64,000 nt of DNA from NCBI GenBank assembly GCA_020402945.1, contig JADBYQ010000025.1, positions 1-64,000 of the forward strand, in the 5' to 3' direction. Position 1 is the stretch's first letter. The number at the start of each line of letters is the position of its first letter. The notes beneath the pieces are model-generated. The model worked only from the letters and a program-made list of their open reading frames with translations, made no database searches and was not told where the DNA came from. Below, piece by piece: positions 15,456 through 25,096 of this stretch. The position numbers were made by a program, and so were the translations under genes. The stretch comes from Cytophagales bacterium (GTDB lineage: Bacteria > Bacteroidota > Bacteroidia > Cytophagales > Cyclobacteriaceae).

Positions 15456-17240
15456 ATGGCCAAGCGCACATTTTTAGAGGAAGGAGAAAAGAAGAAGCTG
15501 AACAAAGAGGGAATCCGTAAGCTGCTGGGCATTTTCAGATTTGTTATCCCCTATCGAAAGACGTTTATTCTTGGGTTAGTTTCTCTCGCACTCTCCAGCG
15601 GTACACTATTGTCCTTTCCCTACTTTGCCGGAAAGCTCCTTGATGTGGCACAAGGCAAAGGAGGATTTGTACTTACCAGCATAAACCAAATTGCTCTGGC
15701 ACTTGTGGGCATATTGGCCATTCAAAGTGTTTTTTCTTTCATTCGGGTGTACACTTTTACTATTGTTAGTGAACGCTCACTTGCAGATTTGCGCCAAGCG
15801 GTGTATTCCAAAATGATTTGGTTGCCACTTTCTTTTTTTGACAGTCGAAGAGTTGGTGAGTTGACGAGTCGTATTACTTCCGATGTGGGAACACTTTACG
15901 ACACATTCACTTTTACACTAGCAGAACTGTTAAGACAGGTATTGGTGTTACTCATTGGTATTCCACTCATCTTTATCCTCACTCCAAAGCTTACCATTTT
16001 CATGCTGCTTACTTTCCCTGTATTAGTAATTGCCGCCTTGTTTTTTGGGAAGTTCATTCGTAAACTTTCGAAGAAGACCCAAGATCAACTGGCCAGCGCG
16101 AATGTAATTGTGGAAGAAACGTTGCAATCTATTGCTGTCGTAAAATCTTTTACCAATGAGCTGTTTGAGATTGGCCGTTATAAAAAGTCCTTAACTGAAG
16201 TAGTGAAAACATCGATTCATGCATCAAAGTACAGAGGGCTTTTTATCTCGTTTACCATACTCGCCCTTTTTGGTGGAATTGTTGCCGTCAGTTGGTATGG
16301 GGCCTATCTTCTACAAAATGGCCAATCCACGGTGGGCGAATTGTTCTCGTTTATTTTATACACTTCCTTCATAGGGGGTTCGATTGCCGGGCTTGGAGAT
16401 ATTTACAGTTCACTTCAACGTTCTATTGGCGCTTCTGAGCGGGTGTTGGAAATACTGGAAGAGAAAGATGAGAGCACTACTTCCGCGCAATCGCTCAAAT
16501 TGAAAGGCAGAGTGGAGTTTAAAAACGTATCATTTACTTACCCAACACGCACTGATTTTGAAGTTCTTAAATCAGTCGATTTCACCGTTGAGCGCGGGGA
16601 AAGAATTGCACTGGTTGGACCGAGCGGATCGGGCAAATCGACCATCATTAATTTACTGATGCGGTTTTATTCTGCTTCATCGGGAAGCATCGAAGTGGAC
16701 AATGAAGAGGTGTCACAATTCAGTCTCACTGACTTCCGCAGGAACATTGGCATTGTGCCCCAGGAGGTAATGCTTTTTGGCGGAACCATTCGTGAGAATA
16801 TCGCTTACGGAAAAGCGTATGCCACAGAATCTGAAATAATACAGGCCGCTCAAAAGGCAAACGCCATGGAATTTATCGAGAGCTTTCCTGAAAAGTTGGA
16901 TACGCTGGTAGGCGATAGAGGTGTAAAATTATCGGGCGGCCAAAAGCAGCGTGTTGCTATTGCTCGCGCCATCTTGAAAGATCCTTCAATTTTAATACTG
17001 GATGAAGCCACAAGTTCTCTCGATGCAAAATCGGAAAGTCTGGTACAGGAAGCATTGGAAAAACTGATGGAAAACCGAACCACCATTGTCATTGCCCACC
17101 GTCTTAGTACTATTAGAAAAGTAGACCGGATTCTCGTCATCAAAGACGGGCAGATTGCAGAAGCGGGAACCCATCAGGAGCTTACTCAGCGCGACAATGG
17201 CATTTATCGTAACTTGCTTGAACTTCAAATGGACAGTTAA
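15456..17240 (+). CDS. ABC exporter, fused permease and ATPase (MsbA/LmrA type)
   Basis: 594 residues: an N-terminal six-helix transmembrane domain (about 30-320) joined to one nucleotide-binding domain, so it works as a dimer. Walker A GPSGSGKST is at 388-396, then the Q-loop (IGIVPQEVMLFGG), the signature LSGGQKQR, Walker B ILILDEATSSLD and the switch His in IAHRLS. The transmembrane part has SFFDSRRVGELTSRITSD, typical of lipid or peptide exporters. The substrate (lipid A, drug or peptide) cannot be told. The next gene starts 14 bp later. Confidence 0.95.
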   Translation: MAKRTFLEEGEKKKLNKEGIRKLLGIFRFVIPYRKTFILGLVSLALSSGTLLSFPYFAGKLLDVAQGKGGFVLTSINQIALALVGILAIQSVFSFIRVYTFTIVSERSLADLRQAVYSKMIWLPLSFFDSRRVGELTSRITSDVGTLYDTFTFTLAELLRQVLVLLIGIPLIFILTPKLTIFMLLTFPVLVIAALFFGKFIRKLSKKTQDQLASANVIVEETLQSIAVVKSFTNELFEIGRYKKSLTEVVKTSIHASKYRGLFISFTILALFGGIVAVSWYGAYLLQNGQSTVGELFSFILYTSFIGGSIAGLGDIYSSLQRSIGASERVLEILEEKDESTTSAQSLKLKGRVEFKNVSFTYPTRTDFEVLKSVDFTVERGERIALVGPSGSGKSTIINLLMRFYSASSGSIEVDNEEVSQFSLTDFRRNIGIVPQEVMLFGGTIRENIAYGKAYATESEIIQAAQKANAMEFIESFPEKLDTLVGDRGVKLSGGQKQRVAIARAILKDPSILILDEATSSLDAKSESLVQEALEKLMENRTTIVIAHRLSTIRKVDRILVIKDGQIAEAGTHQELTQRDNGIYRNLLELQMDS

Positions 17241-17254
17241 ATCACGCTCAATTA

Positions 17255-17668
17255 ATGAAAGCCGAGCAAAAAATATTGCAAGATTTTGACCTTCGTAAAA
17301 CGAGCAGCAGAACGGCTATCCTTAGCCTTTTTCTAAAGAAGCCTTTTGCATTGTCCTATTCCGATTTGGAAGAACAAATTTCAGATGAGTATGACCGTGT
17401 GACGGTATATCGCACGCTAAAAACCTTTGTTGACAAAGGCGTAGTCCACAAGGTGCTAGATGATGGCGGGAGCTTAAAGTATGCCCTTTGCAATGATCTG
17501 TGCTCTTCCTCAGCACATCACCATGAGCATGTACATTTCAAGTGCTCTGTTTGTGGCGAAACCAGCTGTCTAGACCAAGTGAACATACCGCTGGTAGAAT
17601 TACCTGTGGGCTATAAACCAAGGGAAATCAACCTGCTGATTCAGGGGAAATGCCCAAAATGTGCCTAA
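17255..17668 (+). CDS. Fur family metalloregulator
   Basis: 137 residues: an N-terminal winged helix with recognition segment YDRVTVYRTLKTFVDKGVVHKV, followed by the dimerisation domain. HHHEHVHFKCSVCGE gives the His-rich regulatory site and the first CxxC, and the C-terminal KCPKCA gives the second CxxC of the structural zinc site. Whether it senses Fe, Zn or peroxide is not decidable. The spacing suggests cotranscription with the ABC exporter. Confidence 0.92.
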   Translation: MKAEQKILQDFDLRKTSSRTAILSLFLKKPFALSYSDLEEQISDEYDRVTVYRTLKTFVDKGVVHKVLDDGGSLKYALCNDLCSSSAHHHEHVHFKCSVCGETSCLDQVNIPLVELPVGYKPREINLLIQGKCPKCA

Positions 17669-17736
17669 TTAGCTGCAATTACTGGTTTCCTCTTGCCTGT
17701 CAATGATATAAAATCAACCTTTACTTACTTCTGAAA

Positions 17737-17744
17737 TATATTTG
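17737..17744 (+). promoter_or_regulatory. Candidate -7 box of the TerC/Alx gene
   Basis: TATATTTG matches TAnnTTTG and would give a leader of about 80 nt before the ATG at 17830. No clear -33 TTTG is present. Confidence 0.4.
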
Positions 17745-17829
17745 TAGATTTGATATTGTTTTAATCAAAATCCCCTTGAAAAGTTCTGTTTGGCTCTTCT
17801 TTTAAACCCTCTAACCTTTCTGTTTTTAG

Positions 17830-18843
17830 ATGCTTCTGTTTTCTCTGTTCGGTACTTCGATTAGCTCACAGACACTTCTATACGGGGTTTTTGCAATAAT
17901 AATCGTGACCTTTCTTCTTGTTGATCTGGGCTTTTTCAACAAAAAGGCTCACAAGATTACAACCAAATCAGCTTTGTATCAGTCCATTTTCTGGGTTGTT
18001 GTTAGCACCATATTTGGCTATTTCATCTACCTAGATGGGCCGTATACGCACGTACAAGATGGCGTAACAAAGTCAATTTCCGGCACTGATGCGATGATTG
18101 AATATTTTTCGGCCTACCTTACAGAGTATGCGCTTTCAGTAGATAACATTTTCGTAATTCTTCTAATTCTCAAATATTTTGCCGTTAAAGAAGAATACTA
18201 TCACAAGATACTATTTTGGGGCATTTTAGGAGCTGTCTTTTTTCGTGGTATCTTCATCTTTGTGGGTGCGTTTGTCATCGCAAAGTGGCATTTCATCCTT
18301 TATATTTTCGGTGTCTTCCTGATCTATTCCGGAATCAAAATATACTTTGAAGACAGTGACGAAAAAATTGATCCTGAAAAAAACCCCATTTTAAAACTCT
18401 GTCGGAAATACCTGCCTATCACAAACGATGAAATGGGTGGAAAATTTATAGGTAGAGTAAATGGAAAATTGATGTTTACCCCACTATTTTTAATCATTGT
18501 TTTAATCGAAACTACGGATTTAATATTTGCCGTTGATTCAATCCCCGCTGCTTTTGCAATCACGCAAAATGAGTTTTTGATCTATACTTCAAATATTTTT
18601 GCGGTGATGGGACTTCGTGCAATGTTCTTTTTGCTTTCGGGTATTATCGACAAGTTTTATTTGCTGCAGAAAGGCCTGTCTATTATTCTTTTCTTCATTG
18701 GGGCTAAGATGTTATTGGAGATAATTCCTTACGAAATATCTCCTGAACTTTCATTTGCGGTAATTATTATCACGTTAACTCTTTCTATCATATTTTCAAT
18801 TGTAGTACCCCGAAAGGAGAAACCTTCTGGGGAAATTGGCTGA
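17830..18843 (+). CDS. TerC/Alx family integral membrane protein
   Basis: 337 residues with about nine membrane helices. The core shows the TerC signature: EYALSVDNIFVILLILKYF (about 101-119) with the intramembrane Asp, and the repeated IETTDLIFAVDSIPAAFAIT in the second half. Relatives such as Alx handle manganese export or metal homeostasis, and others are linked to tellurite resistance. The long N-terminal extension with helices places it with Alx rather than short TerC. It follows the Fur-family gene by 160 bp and ends exactly where the convergent TerB/LETM1-like gene ends. Confidence 0.93.
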   Translation: MLLFSLFGTSISSQTLLYGVFAIIIVTFLLVDLGFFNKKAHKITTKSALYQSIFWVVVSTIFGYFIYLDGPYTHVQDGVTKSISGTDAMIEYFSAYLTEYALSVDNIFVILLILKYFAVKEEYYHKILFWGILGAVFFRGIFIFVGAFVIAKWHFILYIFGVFLIYSGIKIYFEDSDEKIDPEKNPILKLCRKYLPITNDEMGGKFIGRVNGKLMFTPLFLIIVLIETTDLIFAVDSIPAAFAITQNEFLIYTSNIFAVMGLRAMFFLLSGIIDKFYLLQKGLSIILFFIGAKMLLEIIPYEISPELSFAVIIITLTLSIIFSIVVPRKEKPSGEIG

Positions 18844-20103
18844 TTAAACTTCAGCAAAAAAATTTGTGGGTAAAATTCTCATTAGAACTGGAAGCGCTAA
18901 AAAACGCTTTGGGAGAGATATCACCACAAACGTGGGAATCGTTTTCAGCACCACGACTAATTGTTCTTGCATTTCTTTTTTCTCTGTCTCCGTTAGCTCA
19001 CTTGATTTTGCCTTTTTGAGAAGGGCGAGTAAATCTTTGTTTCCCTGAACCGCTTTTTTCAGTTTGCTTTTATGATTGGCCGTGACGCGAGACAGCCTCT
19101 TTATAAAGCGCTCACTTACTTGATCATAGTCTTGTTTGTTTTGCAGATAGTTCAGCTTTTCCCAGTGTTCTAACACAAATCCCTCAATGCCCATCATACT
19201 ATTCTCTAAGTCATCCTCCGAAAACGTAAGGTGTGTACACAATCTTTTCAAAAAATCTTGTTCATTCCCGTCAACCTTTTTATCTGCCCAAATAGTAAGG
19301 ATGGCCATTTCAAGGAAATACTTTTTCAGTATCCATGAGTTGTTGGTCGGCAAGTTAATTTCTTCTACCTCAATTCCTTTTTCAAAAATAGCAACAGCCT
19401 CTCTCTTCTTTTCTGCAGGCAAATGGGCACTTTGAAGAAAATACTCCAATAGTTTGCGCTCTTCAAACTCTACAGCCTCATTGGCATGTGCAGCTGCTGC
19501 AATTACTTTTACTACTGAAAAGCGAAGCTCTTCGCGTTCGTATTTAAAGAAATCCGAAACAATGCGGTCTGCATTGGTATGAATCCATTGGCCAAAGATA
19601 AATATGTCCAGAAAAAGAAGACTATTATGAAAGAATTGAGCCCAAAAATTATTTTTAAATTCTTCTGTAATCTCAATGCGCTTATCTAGTATTCTCTCCG
19701 CTATCTCCAGCGGTGTTTTTCTTCTGCCAAACAACGTTTTTGCAGGTGTTGCCAATTCAGGAAAAACCGTGTTGTAGAAATTGCCTATGCTGTCAAGCGT
19801 TTTCAAAATAACCTCTGACAGTTCCTCCGTACTTTTGATTTGCCTATTGAAAAAAAGAAAAGAGCTACTAATGAGACTTTCGGCCAACAAAATTTTCATT
19901 CTTTCTTTGTTGCTCCAATCATTGGAATTGGGATAGTCAAGCGATAGAATCGCCTGACCATACATCAAACCTGTGGGCTGAATCACCCTATATAATGCCT
20001 GTTCGGGGTGAGCTGTTTTGACTCCGCCCGGTTGCACTTCCTTGAGAAGTTCCTTTCTCAACTCAAGGTAATCTTTTAGCCAGCCTTTTTCATTTGGTTT
20101 CAT
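18844..20103 (-). CDS. TerB-like/LETM1-related protein
   Basis: 419 residues without signal peptide. The middle contains two helical segments of the TerB-like type (VIAAAAHANEAVEFEERKLL and AILTIWADKKVDGNEQDFLK), the second with an acidic loop that could bind metal. The last 60 residues (VVVLKTIPTFVVISLPKRFL then ALPVLMRILPTNFF) match the LETM1-type membrane-proximal region, as in the LETM1-related biofilm-associated family of Bacteroidota. Its stop abuts the stop of the TerC/Alx gene with no gap, which is striking because TerB and TerC domains commonly occur together. The function remains uncertain. Confidence 0.78.
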   Translation of the reverse strand: MKPNEKGWLKDYLELRKELLKEVQPGGVKTAHPEQALYRVIQPTGLMYGQAILSLDYPNSNDWSNKERMKILLAESLISSSFLFFNRQIKSTEELSEVILKTLDSIGNFYNTVFPELATPAKTLFGRRKTPLEIAERILDKRIEITEEFKNNFWAQFFHNSLLFLDIFIFGQWIHTNADRIVSDFFKYEREELRFSVVKVIAAAAHANEAVEFEERKLLEYFLQSAHLPAEKKREAVAIFEKGIEVEEINLPTNNSWILKKYFLEMAILTIWADKKVDGNEQDFLKRLCTHLTFSEDDLENSMMGIEGFVLEHWEKLNYLQNKQDYDQVSERFIKRLSRVTANHKSKLKKAVQGNKDLLALLKKAKSSELTETEKKEMQEQLVVVLKTIPTFVVISLPKRFLALPVLMRILPTNFFAEV

Positions 20104-20158
20104 AAGACCTTTCTAATGGTTAGTCAATTTAGTTCTGTCAATCTTAGGTCGAATATTA

Positions 20159-20680
20159 TCACAATTTAATCTGATCATTTTTCCATCCTTTTTGCTCCCA
20201 TTCTTTTATCTGGATTTCAACTTTATCTCGAAGGCTTTCTTTGTACATATCAAGCTTTGCCGAAACTGCTTCGCTGTTCGTTCCCATAATTTGTGCGGCC
20301 AATATGCCCGCATTTTTTGCTCCATTAAGTGCAACAGTAGCTACGGGTACGCCTCCAGGCATTTGTAGAATTGACAAAATAGAATCCCAGCCATCAATGG
20401 AATTAGTTGATTTGATAGGTACTCCAACAACTGGCAAAGAAGTAAGGGATGCAACCATACCCGGCAAATGGGCTGCACCGCCTGCTCCTGCTACTATCAC
20501 TTTTAACCCCCGCGCTTTGGCAGATGACGCATACGAAACCATTCGTTCGGGGGTTCGATGAGCGGAAACGATAGTTATCTCAAAGGGAATTTCCAGTTCC
20601 TCTAAAAAGTCAGCAGCTTCCTTCATGATCTTTAAATCAGATTGACTTCCCATAATGATTCCCACTACCGGTTTGCTCAT
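20159..20680 (-). CDS. purE: N5-carboxyaminoimidazole ribonucleotide mutase
   Basis: 173 residues of the class I PurE family, which moves the carboxyl group from N5-CAIR to CAIR in purine synthesis. The opening VVGIIMGSQSDLKIMKEA (5-22) and SAHRTPERM carry the active-site Ser, Asp and His, and GAGGAAHLPGMVAS forms the nucleotide site. The ATG overlaps the purK stop (ATGA), giving a coupled purK-purE unit. Confidence 0.98.
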   Translation of the reverse strand: MSKPVVGIIMGSQSDLKIMKEAADFLEELEIPFEITIVSAHRTPERMVSYASSAKARGLKVIVAGAGGAAHLPGMVASLTSLPVVGVPIKSTNSIDGWDSILSILQMPGGVPVATVALNGAKNAGILAAQIMGTNSEAVSAKLDMYKESLRDKVEIQIKEWEQKGWKNDQIKL

Positions 20681-21810
20681 GCTACCACTTTTAGAGTTTG
20701 TTTAACAAAGTTGGCTTTCTTTTTTAAACTTTCAATATCTCCGTCCACTATCGTTACATGGCCCATCTTTCGAAATGATTTTGTCATCCTTTTCCCATAA
20801 AGATGAACATGCGTGCCCGATACGCCAAGAACTTCTTCTAAACCAGCGTATTTGGCTTCACCTGAATATCCTTCTTCACCCAACAGATTGACCATCGCAC
20901 TGGGCAGATAGGCATCAGTACGTCCTAAGGGGAAGTTTAGGATAGCCCGGAGATGTTGTTCATATTGCGAGGTTGTATTCGCTTCAATTGTTTGATGTCC
21001 GCTATTATGAGGCCTAGGTGCAACTTCGTTAACTAATACTTTTCCCTCTTTTGTCACAAACATCTCCACAGCTAAAAGCCCAATCATACCCAATTTTTCA
21101 ATAATCGATCTGGCAATAGAGTCTGCCTCAGCCGCAATTTGAGAAGTAATGGCGGCTGGTGAGAAGAGGTATTCCACCAGATTTGCTGTGGGGTGAAAGA
21201 CCATTTCTACCGCAGGATAGCTCACCACTTCGCCACTTTCGCTGCGCGCAACCATAACCGCAATTTCTTTGTCAAAATCAACCCATTTTTCTAGCAGCCC
21301 TGGAGCATCAAACGCCCTCGCCAAGTCAGCTTCTGTTCGCAATAGTTGGACTCCTCTCCCATCATAGCCTTCTCTTCCCAGTTTATTTACAGCCGGCAGG
21401 AAAGATTTATTGTCTATAACCTCCTGCCTATTGGTCGTTAGAATAAACTCTGCTGTGGGAATTCCGTTCGCCTTGTAAAATTCTTTTTGTATCCGTTTAT
21501 CTTGAATCAACTCAATCACCTCTGGTTGAGGAAAAACTTTTTTGCCTTGTTTTACCAATTCCTTGAGAGCCGCTACGTTTACATTTTCAATCTCGATGGT
21601 AATTAGGTCGCAAGCACTTCCAAAGTCAATCACCGTTTGATAATCTGACAGCTTGCCCTGCGTAAAATCTGAAATAGTATTGCAGGGTGCTGTGGCATCT
21701 GGGTCGAGTACGGAAAAATTAATATTAAAATCAATTCCCGATTGGATAAGCATGCGCCCCAGTTGGCCGCCACCTAGAATACCAATGCGTTGGTTTATAG
21801 ATTCAGGCAT
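20677..21810 (-). CDS. purK: N5-carboxyaminoimidazole ribonucleotide synthase
   Basis: 377 residues of the ATP-grasp superfamily, making N5-CAIR from AIR, ATP and bicarbonate. The N-terminal IGILGGGQLGRMLIQSG (8-24) starts the pre-ATP-grasp domain. VNKLGREGYDGRGVQ and LLEKWVDFDKEIAVMVAR bind ATP, and VNEVAPRPHNSGHQTIEA holds the metal site. It is upstream of purE with a 4-bp overlap. Confidence 0.98.
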   Translation of the reverse strand: MPESINQRIGILGGGQLGRMLIQSGIDFNINFSVLDPDATAPCNTISDFTQGKLSDYQTVIDFGSACDLITIEIENVNVAALKELVKQGKKVFPQPEVIELIQDKRIQKEFYKANGIPTAEFILTTNRQEVIDNKSFLPAVNKLGREGYDGRGVQLLRTEADLARAFDAPGLLEKWVDFDKEIAVMVARSESGEVVSYPAVEMVFHPTANLVEYLFSPAAITSQIAAEADSIARSIIEKLGMIGLLAVEMFVTKEGKVLVNEVAPRPHNSGHQTIEANTTSQYEQHLRAILNFPLGRTDAYLPSAMVNLLGEEGYSGEAKYAGLEEVLGVSGTHVHLYGKRMTKSFRKMGHVTIVDGDIESLKKKANFVKQTLKVVA

Positions 21811-21888
21811 TTTTTACTTACGATTTTCGAGGTACAAAGTACGATTTTCGAGTGCGGTAGGAAAATCATCTTGTACTACGTACTTCAA
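21811..21888. repeat. Short repeats between purK and the M1 peptidase gene
   Basis: ACGATTTTCGAG occurs at 21820-21831 and 21841-21852 (period 21), and GAAAATC at 21861-21867 is its inverted core. GTACAAAGTACG is followed by TTGTACTACGTAC. The tract is an imperfect palindromic intergenic repeat with no gene in it. Confidence 0.5.
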
Positions 21889-24114
21889 TTAGTTTTTCTT
21901 CAACTGATCAAACTTCGTCTCTGTTGGTTTCTTAGGAAACACATTATCAGTTAGATTGACATCAGCCGTTGATCCTGTTGGGTCGATGATCACATTCACG
22001 ACTTCCCTCTCTTTCAAAAATGTTTTTTTCACTTCACTTTCATTGATTCGCCATATTTCCGCAGGAATAGTTTCTGTTTCCTTCGAGCCGTCTTTGTATG
22101 TCCATTCGATGACTACCGGTGTTACCAAGCCCCCCTTATTTTTTAATGTAATCTCATACAAATTCTTGTCGGTCAGTTTTTTTCTGACATCCCCATCATT
22201 GATTTTATTTTTAAACTCTCCGTAAGCTCTATCATCTGTGTTAACAAGGGTGATCTCTTGAGGGCCGGCACTAAAATCAGTCGCTTTCTCTTTTGTCTTG
22301 GTATCTTTAGCGAGGTCGCCAGTTTTCGCTTTCACTGTTTTATTCTCAAGATCCTTCTGTTCTGATTTCACTTTAAACCATTTCACTTCATCCAACTCGA
22401 CATCTACATTATCTACCGTGTAGAACCAACCTCTCCAAAACCAATCCAGATCCACTGCCGATGCATCTTCCATTGTTCGAAAGAAATCAGCAGGCTTGGG
22501 ATGCTTAAATGCCCACCGCTGCGCGTACTCTTTGAATGCTTTGTCGAATAACTCCGGACCCATAACCGTTTCTCTCAACAATGTTAAAGCAGCAGAGGGT
22601 TTTCCATACGCATTAGGCCCAAAGTCACCGCGAGGGATATTATCTGAATCCCACATGATAGGGCGCATCATGTTTTTGTCGCCCTTCATATAATTAGCCA
22701 TTCCTTTTGGAGAGCCCCAAGCCACGTCTACAGTTGGATAACGCTCCCTTGTTGTTTCTCGTTCTAAAAACGTATTCAATCCTTCATCCATCCAACTCCA
22801 TTGACGTTCGTCTGAATTGACAATCATCGGAAAGAAATTGTGACCGACCTCGTGTACAATGACGCCTATCAAGCCCTCATACGTTCTGTGCGAATACGTT
22901 CCATCCGCCTTTGGTCGTCCACCATTAAAACAAATCATGGGATACTCCATTCCCTGATTGGCGGTGTGAACCGAGTAGGCAGTTGGATAGGGATAGTCAA
23001 ACGTCCGAGCAGAATAAACCTCTAATGTATTTTTAATGGCCATGGTAGATTCTTTTGACCATAAAGGGTTTCCTTCTTTAGGATAAAGCGACTGTGCCAA
23101 TGGCGTTTTACCGTTCAATTTGACCGCCATCGCGTCCCAAATGAATTTGCGCGAAGAAACAAAAGCAAAGTCTCTCACATTTTCCGCATAAAATTCCCAG
23201 GTGCTTTTTTTCTTCGAGCGCTCTTTTTCTCTCTTTTTAGCTTCGTCTTCTGTTACAATAAATACGGGTTTGTCAAACGTCTTTTTTGCTGTCTCAAATC
23301 TCTCAATTTGTTCTTTACTCAATACAGCCTTAGGGTTCTGTAGCATGCCGGTTGCTCCAACAATATGATCAGCGGGAACAGTAATACGCACTCTGTAATT
23401 TCCAAAGGTCAACGTGAACTCGCCCTGACCCAAAAACTGCTTATTCTGCCATCCTTCATAATCATCAAACACACACATACGTGGAAACCATTGTGCCTCT
23501 GCATAGAGATAGTTCCCATCCTCAGGAAAATACTCATACCCACCGCGCTCACTAAACTTAACACGGTCTTTTTCGGTAAAGCTCCATTCTACCTTAAAAC
23601 TATATTTATCCCCTGTTTTCATGGGCGTTGGCAGATCTACCCTCATCATTGTATTGTTAATGATAAAAGGAAGGTCTTTGTTTGTGATTGCGTCTTTCAC
23701 CGACTTGATTTTAAAGCCACCTTCATAGCCGTAGGTGTCTTCTGCCAAGGGAAAAAATTTGGCGGGAATAGAATCGCGAACACGATTAGTGGCCGACTTA
23801 TCCGTCATATTGCCTTTAGATAAATTGTTTTGATCCAATTGCAACCATAAATATTTAATGGTTTCCGGAGCATTATTAAAATAGGTAATCGTTTCTTTTC
23901 CTGTTACCACTTGAGTCTCATCATTCAACTCCACATCGATATCATAATCTGCGCGTTGCTGCCAATAATTGACACCTGGCGCACCAGAAGCAGAACGATA
24001 GCTGTTGGGTGTAGGCAAAACTTGGTCGAGCTGCTCAAACTTGCCTTGCCATTTTTGTTGGGCAAAAGTGGGGACTGCAAAGATGACGAATACGAAAACA
24101 ATTAACTGCTTCAT
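21889..24114 (-). CDS. Secreted M1 family metallopeptidase (first paralog)
   Basis: 741 residues with a signal peptide (MKQLIVFVFVIFAVPTFAQ). This is a zinc aminopeptidase-type gluzincin: HEVGH at 421-425, with Glu444 in WMDEGLNTF 18 residues later as third ligand. The exopeptidase motif GAMEN is replaced by GMEYPMI (388-394), so N-terminal recognition may differ. The N-terminal beta domain precedes the catalytic part, and the C-terminal about 150 residues hold a Lys-rich linker and a beta domain (TPVVIEWTYKDGSKETETIP). A close paralog lies at 27441-29678. It probably degrades peptides in the periplasm or outside. Confidence 0.94.
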   Translation of the reverse strand: MKQLIVFVFVIFAVPTFAQQKWQGKFEQLDQVLPTPNSYRSASGAPGVNYWQQRADYDIDVELNDETQVVTGKETITYFNNAPETIKYLWLQLDQNNLSKGNMTDKSATNRVRDSIPAKFFPLAEDTYGYEGGFKIKSVKDAITNKDLPFIINNTMMRVDLPTPMKTGDKYSFKVEWSFTEKDRVKFSERGGYEYFPEDGNYLYAEAQWFPRMCVFDDYEGWQNKQFLGQGEFTLTFGNYRVRITVPADHIVGATGMLQNPKAVLSKEQIERFETAKKTFDKPVFIVTEDEAKKREKERSKKKSTWEFYAENVRDFAFVSSRKFIWDAMAVKLNGKTPLAQSLYPKEGNPLWSKESTMAIKNTLEVYSARTFDYPYPTAYSVHTANQGMEYPMICFNGGRPKADGTYSHRTYEGLIGVIVHEVGHNFFPMIVNSDERQWSWMDEGLNTFLERETTRERYPTVDVAWGSPKGMANYMKGDKNMMRPIMWDSDNIPRGDFGPNAYGKPSAALTLLRETVMGPELFDKAFKEYAQRWAFKHPKPADFFRTMEDASAVDLDWFWRGWFYTVDNVDVELDEVKWFKVKSEQKDLENKTVKAKTGDLAKDTKTKEKATDFSAGPQEITLVNTDDRAYGEFKNKINDGDVRKKLTDKNLYEITLKNKGGLVTPVVIEWTYKDGSKETETIPAEIWRINESEVKKTFLKEREVVNVIIDPTGSTADVNLTDNVFPKKPTETKFDQLKKN

Positions 24115-24135
24115 GGATGTGGTTTTTTAAGGCTC

Positions 24136-24143
24136 CAAAAGTA
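24136..24143 (-). promoter_or_regulatory. Candidate -7 box of the first M1 peptidase gene
   Basis: On the minus strand TACTTTTG matches TAnnTTTG about 21 bp before the ATG at 24114. No -33 box is convincing. Confidence 0.35.
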
Positions 24144-24218
24144 ACCAAAGTTGTTAGAATGCCGAATGGTTTTTATGCAGGCAGAAATCTCAAAAAAAAC
24201 GTGCATAACCAATATCTA

Positions 24219-25034
24219 CTAAAAATAGAGCCAGTGAAATCGAATACCGTGTGTTGAAATTTCAATGGTTGGAGCAGGACATTTAACCATTGTGAGTAAA
24301 TAGGCAATTCCCTTAAGCGATTTTTTAGTAGGATTAAAATAATTCGGATTCAAATCCACGGAGAGAAAAAATTTTCGATAGGGTGAAAAATTGTGTGCTG
24401 TATTCTCAGCATCTCGTCCATACACCATGCCTTCCGCCCCGATTCCAATGGCGATTGATAGGAAAGAGGGCCACCATTTTTTTTGTGGGGACCAAGTGTA
24501 CCAAAATGTCTGGCCGTTATAGTCCTTCAAAATTTCTTGAAAAAAACCATCGCCCAATAGGCTAGGTCGCAGCACGGCAAAAGAAGTAAAATGAAAAGAG
24601 AACTTTGGGAAAATTGCAATGCGGTTCCAGTACTTTGTTTGGACCAGAAATAACAAAGCGCCTAGCGCATTGGCAAGGAAATCAAAAATCGAGGCCCCGT
24701 AGCCTACCGAAAAACCATCTAATATTTCTATAGAAGACACGATTAAGAACCCAGTTATCACACCGACTATTAGATGCTGATCCAGCCCGCCCCACTTCAA
24801 TAGCCTGGAAGAAATGGCACACACATGAAATGCCCAAAGCGCATGGGCGAATTTGTCCAATTGCTTCCATTCCGGCAGATCATTAAAAAAATGAAAGGGC
24901 TGCACCATTTGATCGGCATACCAGGCGGTGCCTAACAGCAAAACAATTATTCCGTAAGCGGCTGCAATTCCTGTCAGGATCCACAGAAATTTCTTATTGG
25001 TTTTTTTTTGCAAATTATTTCCGTGTAAAGGCAT
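24219..25034 (-). CDS. DUF2279 (YfiM-like) membrane protein
   Basis: 271 residues from the ATG at 25034; a GTG at 25058 would add eight residues and is less likely. The N-terminal half has several hydrophobic helices (WILTGIAAAYGIIVLLLG, LIVGVITGFLIVSSIEIL) and the DUF2279 motifs DKFAHALWAF and YGASIFDFLANALGALLF. The C-terminal half is more hydrophilic and ends TIEISTHGIRFHWLYF, perhaps periplasmic strands. Function is unknown. It is divergent from the hexosaminidase gene with a 62-bp shared region. Confidence 0.8.
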   Translation of the reverse strand: MPLHGNNLQKKTNKKFLWILTGIAAAYGIIVLLLGTAWYADQMVQPFHFFNDLPEWKQLDKFAHALWAFHVCAISSRLLKWGGLDQHLIVGVITGFLIVSSIEILDGFSVGYGASIFDFLANALGALLFLVQTKYWNRIAIFPKFSFHFTSFAVLRPSLLGDGFFQEILKDYNGQTFWYTWSPQKKWWPSFLSIAIGIGAEGMVYGRDAENTAHNFSPYRKFFLSVDLNPNYFNPTKKSLKGIAYLLTMVKCPAPTIEISTHGIRFHWLYF

Positions 25035-25096
25035 TGTGCCAAGATACAAGAGCCTCACAAATAATTATTATTTTTAGAGTTGATTACTGTCCCTTT

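Noticed and set aside
23365-23823. Open frames opposite the first M1 peptidase gene
   Set aside because: They are shadows of the codon pattern of a long conserved gene.
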